A stretch of DNA of 64,000 nucleotides from Sphingobacterium corticibacterium (GTDB lineage Bacteria; Bacteroidota; Bacteroidia; Sphingobacteriales; Sphingobacteriaceae): contig NZ_SGIT01000004.1 of NCBI RefSeq assembly GCF_004208525.1, positions 1-64,000 of the forward strand. Direction: 5' to 3'. Under the pieces are notes generated by a model, which did not search any database, was not told where the DNA came from, and saw only the letters and a program-made list of their open reading frames with translations. Of the stretch, positions 54,601-62,232 are shown piece after piece; the stretch's first letter is position 1, and every line of letters starts with the position of its first letter. Position numbers and translations under genes: made by a program.

Positions 54601-54968
54601 GAAGAGTCGAGACGGATACCTGGCGACCAGACAACACGGATGCTGCATTTCCCCAACCGACTACCGCGTCTTTTACCAGTTTCAACGGCGTTCGCAACTA
54701 TACGAGTGGATCACTGGTCTCTCTACGCTATATTTCCCTCGGATACACATTCAAGAATCAGTTGTTGGAGCGCTTTGGTTTGAACAATTTACAGGTATAT
54801 ACACAGGTGCTTAATCCCATCATCTGGGGAGGAGAGGCTGTAAAAGTTGGTCTGAATCCTGATGATGTCAATGGTTGGGATTCCGTGGCGGGAGCCGAAC
54901 GTGGTGGACAGACCGCTAACACCATTCTGTTGCGTAGCGCTGTTTTTGGATTAAGATTGTCCTTGTAA
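51669..54968 (+). CDS. SusC/RagA-family TonB-linked transporter 5
   Basis: A 1099-aa SusC protein from the ATG at 51669 (an in-frame TTG at 51639 falls inside the conserved hairpin and was rejected). Shared N-terminal domain (PLINATLSGQVIDSLTNEPLVGATVQLQAVTHSVTTDREG), DEVVVVGYGTTRRRDITGSISQ, plug IRIRGNRSINASNEPLYVVDGIPIS and ASATAIYGSRGANGVILVTL. The barrel is of a different subgroup from the other four. It has its own operator/promoter and a long-form SusD downstream. No sulfatase is on its strand; two sulfatases converge from the other side. Confidence 0.94.
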   Translation: MNKKRIRRYSIYLLFSVVFCGTRIVYAQEDPKPLINATLSGQVIDSLTNEPLVGATVQLQAVTHSVTTDREGRFQFVTGQKLPFTLIVSSIGYQTKIVVVRTSPVVIALSPSSEDLDEVVVVGYGTTRRRDITGSISQIKGEDMNDRPVGNIVAGIQGKAAGIDITSNTRPGGIGSIRIRGNRSINASNEPLYVVDGIPISAAEAAVLNPKDIASIEILKDASATAIYGSRGANGVILVTLVEAKQGQVTIKIDGNTSLDGIQSTTDWMNSAELLDWQRTTHITGGTYTGKYGTAPDPDFDIFTFGGGETYGQESIRKAYDWDTDGNVVLRDATAEEIANGYMEKIPVYHPDRLLNQNWTDLVTRLTTTHNHNLSMSSGSEKSSLYLSAGILDQKGAMIDQDYKRYSVTLKGDVSPRHWIKMGISTIGSYGKQNYGMADNSANSGGKDSYGQALSLMPYAPAYDENGDILNTDRNGLSAHNVLLNIANSKNEYVQYSVLANSFANITFSPWLRYQLRFGVQYTGQENGSFYGPDYTNPFSAVGTAPLIGYNNQGKRLSWVLENQLSFEKQWAAHNLKIDALQSSQENKSNGINIRAQHITFPTSLWYNLSANDDGRPMSYGTSYSRWALRSYMLRTNYALKDRYLLTATGRWDGASVLAEGNKFAFFPSLAVAWKLEEEPWLKQVSWINQFKLRYGWGTTGNSSVSPYTTTGTIAGAAYVFDETQYAGYKSSSMPNSALRWEKTQQHNIGLDFSVFSNKVSGSVEWYQANTSDLLLSRSIPPVLGYNSVLTNVGRTSNKGVEITINTRNIEKTDFSWSSSITWGRNVEKIVELTDGKVDDQGSGWYIGHPINVFRDYEYDRLWQNTDEDQRLMELYKTIGNITSLPGQVKVKDQPFIESAAGSEGSKTVVLASGEQVTYLDNGFGTINDDDKVILGSNRPRWQGGIVNSFRYKNFDFSFFVYARIGNLYYGALQTLGRRVETDTWRPDNTDAAFPQPTTASFTSFNGVRNYTSGSLVSLRYISLGYTFKNQLLERFGLNNLQVYTQVLNPIIWGGEAVKVGLNPDDVNGWDSVAGAERGGQTANTILLRSAVFGLRLSL

Positions 54969-54990
54969 TAACCATTAAGCATAAAAAGAA

Positions 54991-57246
54991 ATGAGCATAA
55001 AAAAACATAAAAGATACGCTATACTATTTCTATTTTTAGCATCGCTCGGCGTGTTACCAATAGGCTGTAAAGATTTTTTGAAGGAGGAGATGGTTTCTAC
55101 CATTACACAGGATTATTTCTACACCGAGAAAGGATTGGACGAACTTGTCGTGGCAAATTACAATATTCTAAGATGGAAATACGGTTTTATGGAAGGTCCC
55201 TTCCTTTTTGAAACGGGCAATGATATTGTCGAGCCGTTAAACAACCAATGGGCAATTTACAGTCCGGCGATTTGGTCACCGGGTGGAGAAGCCGGCGATT
55301 ATGCCAATAATCTTATCGGATACTTTCAGCAACAGTTATTGGGCGCCTACCCCATTATAAACGATTGTAATAAGGCTATTGAGATCATTCAGCAACAACC
55401 GCCGGGCAAATATGAAACAGATCCGGCATACGCCAACCAAAAATTAGCGGAGATATATTTCCTGCGGTCGTTTGCCTACTACCTATTGGTTACGCAATTG
55501 GGTGATGTGCCTTTCCCGTTAGTTAGCAATAATAGTGTGCCAGATAAATTCTATCTGCCAAAAACACCTTCGGCACAGATTTATAGCCAGCTGATTTCCG
55601 ATCTTCGTTTTGCCCATGAACATCTACCGTTCGCCGGTCAAACAGAAAGGGGCCGAATTACCAAAAATGCGGCGGCACATTTCCTAGCGAAGCTTTACCT
55701 GCAACGGGAACAAGGCAAGGATTATGCACAGTACCGTCTCGCCGATGGTACCGTAGATCCGGATAATTCTAACGCACATTTAGGCTTATTATATAAAGGA
55801 GAAGGCAGCAATGACCTAGACTCGACGATTTATTATGCCGATCAGGTTATCAGTTCGGGGATTAGTCTGGCATCAGACTATTGGGATTTATTTGCAGTGG
55901 CCCGTGGCGACTGGAGCAACGAGTCCCATCCGGAAATCATCCTGCAGGCTTCCTACGGGAATAACCTGGACAATGGACGTTATGGTATGCGGACAAATGC
56001 AGCTTTCACGGCGAACTACCGAAACGCGGCTTGGAATATACCAGGTTGGACGTGGGGATATGGCCTGCTCAAAGGGCAAGGGTTTCTGGCTACGGATTGG
56101 GGTTACGACGTGTTTACAGATAAGATCAACGATTCTAGGTTCGAAAAAAGTTTTCAGATAGAATACCAAAGTGCTTCGTTTGATAATGGTTCCCAAAGTG
56201 ATGGCCCGGGGCTAGCCTATACGGATAGTGACAACAAATCCTTAAAATGGCAAGCAGCAGAAGCAACCTTTTTCAATAATAATATCAAACCGACCTATAA
56301 GCGCCCGTCGTGGGAAGGACGTGCTGCTGTGGCAGGGCAGCCGAAAATAGGCCGTGCCGATCTAGGGCTAGTGTTTCTGGAGAACAGCAAAGAAACAGCG
56401 ATCGATTATGACGAAGCTTTGGCGCAACCTTATGTGCTTTACCCGAGATGGGTAACACGTGACGGACAGTATTTTTATCGCAAAGCAGGGGCGGATCGTC
56501 TGAATAGCGATATCGGGCTTCTGCTGAACCGCCAGGTACGGCCGTCTTCACGAAAGTTTGTCGATCCCAATAGAAGCACAGTAGACAACCATTTTGGTAC
56601 CCGGGACGTGGCTATCTTCCGCTTAGCCGAAACCTACCTATTGCGTGCCGAAGCGCATGGTCGTAAAGGAGACTTTAACCAAGCGCTCGCTGACATCAAT
56701 GTGCTCCGAGAACGTGCAGCATACAAGAACGGAGAGTCCCGGTCGGAAGTGCTTGCACGGCTTTATCCCGGGGCGGAAACGCTACATGAAGAAGAACGGA
56801 TTTATCCCTATACGAGCATCGAGTCGACATATGAGAAAATCAAGGTTGACCCCAGTTATTGGGACGGAAGTTCGGCTAGTTCCCTAGCTGAAAATTACCC
56901 GTCCGAAGCCAATACAAATCTTCAGCGGTTTATCCATTTTATCTATAATGAGTATTCCAGAGAATTTAATGCCGAGCAAGTTGTTTATGAAGGAATACAT
57001 CACGCCGGCATACAATTGGAGCGCGTGCTGCACCGTTCTCAGCTAGCCTCTTCCAAGAGTGGAAACTGGCCGGTTGCAAACAATCCGGTAAACGGAAACG
57101 GACAAAACGGAAACGGTAAGGGGACATTTAAGGCAACCCATACGTTCAAACCTTTTCCGCAATCTTTCATCAATATGCTAACAGACGAAAACGGTACGTT
57201 ACTTGATGCACAGGCGAAGAAAAAGTACCAGAATCCTGGATATTGA
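54991..57246 (+). CDS. SusD/RagB-family surface lipoprotein 5 (long form)
   Basis: A 751-aa lipoprotein (lipobox LPIGC), much longer than the usual 450-600 aa. N-terminal SusD motifs are present (KDFLKEEMVSTITQDYFYTEKGLDELVVANYNIL, AEIYFLRSFAYYLLVTQLGDVPFPLV, GRITKNAAAHFLAKLYLQREQG). The RLAETYLLRAEAHGRKGDFNQALADINVLRERA repeat comes late (near residue 545), after a ~200-residue insertion. The C-terminal part has a Gly/Asn-rich stretch NPVNGNGQNGNGKG. This is a recognisable long SusD subtype, paired with the SusC upstream. Confidence 0.92.
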   Translation: MSIKKHKRYAILFLFLASLGVLPIGCKDFLKEEMVSTITQDYFYTEKGLDELVVANYNILRWKYGFMEGPFLFETGNDIVEPLNNQWAIYSPAIWSPGGEAGDYANNLIGYFQQQLLGAYPIINDCNKAIEIIQQQPPGKYETDPAYANQKLAEIYFLRSFAYYLLVTQLGDVPFPLVSNNSVPDKFYLPKTPSAQIYSQLISDLRFAHEHLPFAGQTERGRITKNAAAHFLAKLYLQREQGKDYAQYRLADGTVDPDNSNAHLGLLYKGEGSNDLDSTIYYADQVISSGISLASDYWDLFAVARGDWSNESHPEIILQASYGNNLDNGRYGMRTNAAFTANYRNAAWNIPGWTWGYGLLKGQGFLATDWGYDVFTDKINDSRFEKSFQIEYQSASFDNGSQSDGPGLAYTDSDNKSLKWQAAEATFFNNNIKPTYKRPSWEGRAAVAGQPKIGRADLGLVFLENSKETAIDYDEALAQPYVLYPRWVTRDGQYFYRKAGADRLNSDIGLLLNRQVRPSSRKFVDPNRSTVDNHFGTRDVAIFRLAETYLLRAEAHGRKGDFNQALADINVLRERAAYKNGESRSEVLARLYPGAETLHEEERIYPYTSIESTYEKIKVDPSYWDGSSASSLAENYPSEANTNLQRFIHFIYNEYSREFNAEQVVYEGIHHAGIQLERVLHRSQLASSKSGNWPVANNPVNGNGQNGNGKGTFKATHTFKPFPQSFINMLTDENGTLLDAQAKKKYQNPGY

Positions 57247-57315
57247 TAAGGAAGGACGTTAGAAAATTTAATAGATTAAACCACATGGGGATGCCATAAC
57301 GAATGATATGAAATG

Positions 57316-58836
57316 CTATTTAGCCTGACTAGGTGCTAGCGGTTCACGATACGCAGGCTGCTGCTTTAGCAAATCGAGTGTTTCCTGAAAATCCTTATTA
57401 TTCATGTCCGTTTGATTTTTATATTCCAGTAGATCTGGCCCATAGTTATAAAACTCATACTGTGGGTCTAGGTTCTTATTCTTGAGGTTGGTCCATTCTA
57501 CCAGACGATAGTTATCTGTTCGGATGGCCCGACCCATCCAACCATCGCGGGGATAACAATGATAGGCATAATCTATTGTATGTTCTTTTCTTGTTAGCAA
57601 AGGAACCAAACTTTCACCATCAAAAGGGACCGGATTGTTTGCTGGAAGTTTCAAACCGGACAACTGGATCAGAGTAGGGTAGATGTCAACGGTTTCCACA
57701 ATTGATCTAGAGGCATGTCCGCTCAGAATCTTTTCTGGATATGAGATCACAAGTGGAATACGATTAGCCAATTCATAATTCACGTGTTTTGTCCACATCC
57801 CCATATCACCGAGCAGGTAGCCATGGTCTCCCCAAAGAACGACAATCGTATTTTTATCCAGACCAGTCCGTCTTAATTCTTTAAGTACTTTCCCTATTTG
57901 GGCGTCGACATAACTTACGCCGGCATAATAACCGTGGATGAGTTGCCTTTTTAACGAATCGGGATAGCGGCGATTCTCTTCGTACGCAGGAATATGCTGA
58001 TATTGTTCAATTTCACCGAAGCGTTTGATAGCAAAATCTGGTGCTCCCGAAGGGTGTTTCTCCGTCTTTGGTAATGGGAGCTCGTACGCATCATACAAAT
58101 CCCAGTATTTTTTGGGTACGGAAAAAGGAAGATGCGGACGTGCAAAGCCCACAGCTAGGAAAAAAGGCTGGTTTTGGGCTTGCAAAGAGTCTAATACCAG
58201 AACCGCTTTATTAGCTACACGGCCATCTCCGTAAGCCTCATCTGGCACATTAGGGGACTCCCAAGGAATACCTTTTATCTGTTTCAAAGCATATTCCCAG
58301 GAATGATTTTCAAAAAGTGCCTCTTCTACGGTCAATTCGGACTGTGACTTATCCATCGTCAAGTACTCGATAATTTTCTCATGAAAGTGAGGTGCCGACC
58401 AAGATTGTGGATCATTATAGGTGTTATGGCCTATATGAAATACTTTGCCTATTGCCTGTGTGAAATATCCTTGGGTTTTAAATGCTTCGGGAAGTGTTAC
58501 CACGTCCGGATAATATTGACGGATATCCCGCCCAAAATCATAAAGTCCTGTCGAGGTGGGACGACTTCCCAGCAGGAGACTGTTTCGCGATGCCACGCAG
58601 ACGGCCTGATTACTGTAAGCCCGATCAAACCGTACGCCTCGATCGATTAACGCATCGATATTCGGTGTGATGGCTGCACTATCCCCAAAACCGCGAATAG
58701 CAGGCTTCAGGTCGTCGATCAGGATGAAAAGAACATTAGGTTTTTCCTGCTTTGTTTGCGCACTGGCATAAGGTGTAATGAAAATAGTATTACACAGGAT
58801 AGTGAGGGCAATTTGATATAACTTTATGGTATTCAT
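57316..58836 (-). CDS. Sulfatase 8 (iduronate-2-sulfatase-like, CVASR motif)
   Basis: A 506-aa sulfatase with signal peptide (ITPYASAQ). Motifs: LFILIDDLKPAIRGFGDSAAITPNIDALIDRG, C80-V-A-S-R in NQAVCVASRNSLLLGSRPTSTGLYDF (Ala instead of the common Pro, an accepted variant), AIGKVFHIGHNTYNDPQSWS, GFARPHLPFSVPKKYWDLY, and WGDHGYLLGDMGMWTKHVNYELANRIPLV. These are the marks of the iduronate-2-sulfatase-like group, like sulfatase 4. It follows sulfatase 9 by 58 bases on the minus strand; a TATATTTG box (58886-58893) in the gap could give it its own promoter. Confidence 0.93.
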   Translation of the reverse strand: MNTIKLYQIALTILCNTIFITPYASAQTKQEKPNVLFILIDDLKPAIRGFGDSAAITPNIDALIDRGVRFDRAYSNQAVCVASRNSLLLGSRPTSTGLYDFGRDIRQYYPDVVTLPEAFKTQGYFTQAIGKVFHIGHNTYNDPQSWSAPHFHEKIIEYLTMDKSQSELTVEEALFENHSWEYALKQIKGIPWESPNVPDEAYGDGRVANKAVLVLDSLQAQNQPFFLAVGFARPHLPFSVPKKYWDLYDAYELPLPKTEKHPSGAPDFAIKRFGEIEQYQHIPAYEENRRYPDSLKRQLIHGYYAGVSYVDAQIGKVLKELRRTGLDKNTIVVLWGDHGYLLGDMGMWTKHVNYELANRIPLVISYPEKILSGHASRSIVETVDIYPTLIQLSGLKLPANNPVPFDGESLVPLLTRKEHTIDYAYHCYPRDGWMGRAIRTDNYRLVEWTNLKNKNLDPQYEFYNYGPDLLEYKNQTDMNNKDFQETLDLLKQQPAYREPLAPSQAK

Positions 58837-58894
58837 GTTTTAACCGTTTAATTCATTTAAAAGAGTCGCTCTTCATATAGCCATTCAAATATAA

Positions 58895-60721
58895 CTAGAA
58901 CCTTGGCATATTGTCCTTGTAATATTTTATCGTATAAGGGTTCGTTGTTTCCCACTTGTTTTTGAGCGGGTACACATTATACTTCCATGCTTCTTTCTCA
59001 AACGCTTTTTTAAGTTCTTTTACTTTTTTCGGGTATTTATCCGCTAAATTACGTATTTCGTTAAAGTCTTCCCTCATGTTGTATAAATATACACCATTGG
59101 AGTCGGGTTCTCTGATAGCGCCATTCGGACTTTTCATTCCATTGGGGAAGGCAACTTTCCAACCATCTTTATATAATGCATATGAACCGGTGGTTTCGTG
59201 ATACTGAATCGTATGACGTTCTGGTGCTTCAGGATGATCAATAGAATATGCTAGACTGATCCCTTCTATGGGCTCTTGGCGATAGCCATGAATGATCTTC
59301 GGAACCTTGGCATTTACAAGTTCGAGCGTGGTAGGCATAATATCAGTTACGTAAGAATATTGCGATCTCACCTCACCATTCCCCTGAAACTTTTTTGGAA
59401 AATATAAGACCATAGCATTATGTGTTCCTCCCTCCCAGCTTGGGTTTTCTTTATAGTAACGGAACGGCGTATTGGTTGCTGCGGCCCACCCTCCTGGATA
59501 ATTAGGGAATGATTTGGCAGTACCCAATGAATCGAGGTTTTTCAATTGTTTGGCGAGAACCTCTGGCAGCGTTTCCGTATAGTTAACAAGTTTATCTCTT
59601 GGCGACGCCCCCATCGTTCCATTGTCACCTATCATCAAAACGATCAATGTATTTTCCAGTTCGCCAGTTTGTTCGAGATAATCTATGACTCGGCCTATTT
59701 CATAATCGGTATGCGATACGAACCCTGCATAATTCTCCATTAAACGAGCTGCTACCGTCTTCTCGTCATCCAACAGACTATCCCAAGGGCGAACATCTGG
59801 ATTTTGAGGAGGCAGTTCTACGTTCTGCGGCACAACTCCCAGCTGTTTCTGACGCGCTAAGACTGTTTCCCGGTACCAGTCCCAACCTTTGTCAAATTTC
59901 CCCTTGTACTTATCTACCCATTCCACCGCCACTTGATGGGGAGTGTGTGTGGCACCTGGAGCGAAGTAAAGGAAAAATGGTTTTTCCGGATCCACTTTTT
60001 TTAGCTCATCGATATAGCGTATGGCTTCATTGGCAAATAGCTCGGTAACATGACGTCCTTCCGGATCTTTAGGTGCTAACTGGGTATCCCGATATAAGAC
60101 GGCATTCCATTGTGGGGCACCACCAACACTGGGTTTGTAACCGTAATAATGATCAAATCCACGGCCTGTAGGCCAGCGGTTAAAAGGGCCGGCTGCAGTA
60201 ACATCAGAGGGGGATGTGACGTGATATTTACCTACTGCGAAAGTACTGTAGCCGTTTTCTCGTAGAACCTCGGCTATGGTTGCTTTTTCAAAAGGCAAGT
60301 AACCGTCGTAACCAGGTGTACCGTAAGATTCACTGGCAAAATAGCCGAAATGCACGGAATGTGGATTACGACCCGTAAGCAATGCCGCTCGAGTAGGCGC
60401 ACAGAACGCCGTGGTGTGCCAGTTTGTATATCGTAGACCATTGTTGGCGAGCCGATCGAATGTGGGCGTTTCAATAAGCCCCCCGAAGGCTGCCGTAGCG
60501 CCGTATCCGATATCGTCAATGAGTATCCATACGACATTGGGTGCATTTTCGGGTGCTACTGGATGAACAGGTGCGTATCGTTCTTGTGTTTCTTCGATCG
60601 TTTTTCCTATTTTTCCTTTAAATTTAGGTGTAGGACTGTATTGTGCAAAGGTTGTATTGGTCAATAAAAGCGTACAAAATATAGATAAGATAATCTTAAC
60701 AGTAACTAACTTTTTCATCAT
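58895..60721 (-). CDS. Sulfatase 9 (long arylsulfatase type)
   Basis: A 608-aa sulfatase with signal peptide ending near TTFAQ. Motifs: NVVWILIDDIGYGATAAFGGLIETPTFDRLANNGLRYTNWHTTAFC, with the maturation site C107-A-P-T-R-A, AVGKYHVT, YFAPGATHTPHQVAVEWVDKYKGKFDKGWD, and MIGDNGTMGASPRDKLVNYTETLP. The KGKFDxGWD element and the length resemble Pseudomonas AtsA-type arylsulfatases. It lies 9 bases after the SusD gene on the minus strand. Confidence 0.94.
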   Translation of the reverse strand: MMKKLVTVKIILSIFCTLLLTNTTFAQYSPTPKFKGKIGKTIEETQERYAPVHPVAPENAPNVVWILIDDIGYGATAAFGGLIETPTFDRLANNGLRYTNWHTTAFCAPTRAALLTGRNPHSVHFGYFASESYGTPGYDGYLPFEKATIAEVLRENGYSTFAVGKYHVTSPSDVTAAGPFNRWPTGRGFDHYYGYKPSVGGAPQWNAVLYRDTQLAPKDPEGRHVTELFANEAIRYIDELKKVDPEKPFFLYFAPGATHTPHQVAVEWVDKYKGKFDKGWDWYRETVLARQKQLGVVPQNVELPPQNPDVRPWDSLLDDEKTVAARLMENYAGFVSHTDYEIGRVIDYLEQTGELENTLIVLMIGDNGTMGASPRDKLVNYTETLPEVLAKQLKNLDSLGTAKSFPNYPGGWAAATNTPFRYYKENPSWEGGTHNAMVLYFPKKFQGNGEVRSQYSYVTDIMPTTLELVNAKVPKIIHGYRQEPIEGISLAYSIDHPEAPERHTIQYHETTGSYALYKDGWKVAFPNGMKSPNGAIREPDSNGVYLYNMREDFNEIRNLADKYPKKVKELKKAFEKEAWKYNVYPLKNKWETTNPYTIKYYKDNMPRF

Positions 60722-60730
60722 GGTAAATTC

Positions 60731-62227
60731 TTAATATCCTGGATTTTGTTCGCAAAGTTTATTGGCATCGATTTCAGACTGCGGAATGGGAAATACTAAC
60801 TTATCTGCGGTTGCCACGCTTGATGAGATGCCCCTTTCAATTGCTGAAGACAAAAAGGTTCCTTGCCTTATCAGGTCTTCCCGCCGTTTTCCTTCTGAGA
60901 TGAATTCCCAGCCCCTTTCTTTAAATAAGGCTTCACGAAACTGTTCTTTTGTCCCGGCATCTGCAGATGATAAGGCTGGAAGGCCCGCTCTTTTACGGAT
61001 TTGATTAATTAGCGTAAAGCTTTCATCTGTGGGTCCGGAGAGTTCATTCAGCGCCTCAGCACGTGTTAGTAGAATATCAGCATAGCGTAAAACGGGAACA
61101 TCCGCGCCACCGTTATTTCCTATTATTGCGTTATCCCAATATTTGAAACTTCGGGCGTTGTCTGCCTCCAAAATGTTAACCGTCACATTACTGTTGTTAA
61201 TATAGCTTGTACAAATGAGTGAACGCCTTAAATCATTCGGCGACATGCTGTTTACAAATGCGGTACGTAAGCGGTATTGTGTGGCAAAAATAGACATTGT
61301 TGGCTGATAAACATACTCGGGTATCTCTGGAGTGCTCTTGAAATTTGGTGGCAATGCTCCGGCCATAAACCAGTTGCCATAACCGGCTTCATTCCGGCAG
61401 GGTAATACTAGTAGCATCTCTCTATTTGTTTTTCCTTCGTTTTCAACTTTAAACAAATCTTTAAAATTATATTGCGTAGTACTGTAATAATCAAAATCGA
61501 TTACGGCTTTAGCCGCGTCTGCGGCTTTCTGCCATTGTTTTGTATTTAAATAGAATTTAGCTAGAATACCGGTAGCATTTCCTTTGTTGAAACGACCGAA
61601 TGATTCTTCGTCGCCAGGATCTGGCAAACTCGGAATAGCCTCAATTAATTGGGATTCAATGAAATTTTTCATCTCTTCGTCCGTGGCTCGTTCCAAATCT
61701 CCTACCTGTTCGGTAGAAAGACGGAGAGGTACAGGGCCAAAAAAATTGTACAAATTAGCATAGGCATGTGCGCGTAATACTTTGGCTTCCGCTAATAATA
61801 GATTCTTGGTTTCTTCGGATGTGTTGGCATCCGCAATGTTTTCTATTACACCGTTAGCATCACGGATCGAACGGTAATTTGGCCCCCACATATCACCTTG
61901 GAAAGTACTTAGTGTGGGCGTCCAAGTGAAGTTTATGAGATGTATAAGTTGACCATTTTCTGCACCAGCTGAATTGAAAGCCATATCGGTGCTCACCTCG
62001 GAATCATTGATCACAAAGCGAGCGTTTTGCTGTGTCTGCTGTTCTGCATATGCTGAAAATAAGAGCGATTTTATGCCCTCTTCTGTCTTCAGCACATTAT
62101 CTGGGGAAAACTCTGAATTGGGTACGACATCCAAGATGCTGCTGCATGCCGCTAAAGATCCACTAAGAAGGAATACATTGATATAGTTAAAGATCATTTT
62201 CATTGGAATACTTTTTTGATGTTTCAT
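60731..62227 (-). CDS. SusD/RagB-family surface lipoprotein 6
   Basis: A 498-aa lipoprotein (lipobox GSLAAC) with SusD motifs: NSEFSPDNVLKTEEGIKSLLFSAY, AEAKVLRAHAYANLYNFFGPVPLRL, GRFNKGNATGILAKFYLNTKQW, VLRYADILLTRAEALNELSGPT and the end IPQSEIDANKLCEQNPGY. It is a paralog of SusD 2 and 3. The start at 62227 is 5 bases after the SusC stop; a second Met eight codons on is possible. Sulfatases 9 and 8 follow in the same operon. Confidence 0.93.
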   Translation of the reverse strand: MKHQKSIPMKMIFNYINVFLLSGSLAACSSILDVVPNSEFSPDNVLKTEEGIKSLLFSAYAEQQTQQNARFVINDSEVSTDMAFNSAGAENGQLIHLINFTWTPTLSTFQGDMWGPNYRSIRDANGVIENIADANTSEETKNLLLAEAKVLRAHAYANLYNFFGPVPLRLSTEQVGDLERATDEEMKNFIESQLIEAIPSLPDPGDEESFGRFNKGNATGILAKFYLNTKQWQKAADAAKAVIDFDYYSTTQYNFKDLFKVENEGKTNREMLLVLPCRNEAGYGNWFMAGALPPNFKSTPEIPEYVYQPTMSIFATQYRLRTAFVNSMSPNDLRRSLICTSYINNSNVTVNILEADNARSFKYWDNAIIGNNGGADVPVLRYADILLTRAEALNELSGPTDESFTLINQIRKRAGLPALSSADAGTKEQFREALFKERGWEFISEGKRREDLIRQGTFLSSAIERGISSSVATADKLVFPIPQSEIDANKLCEQNPGY

Positions 62228-62232
62228 GGCTA

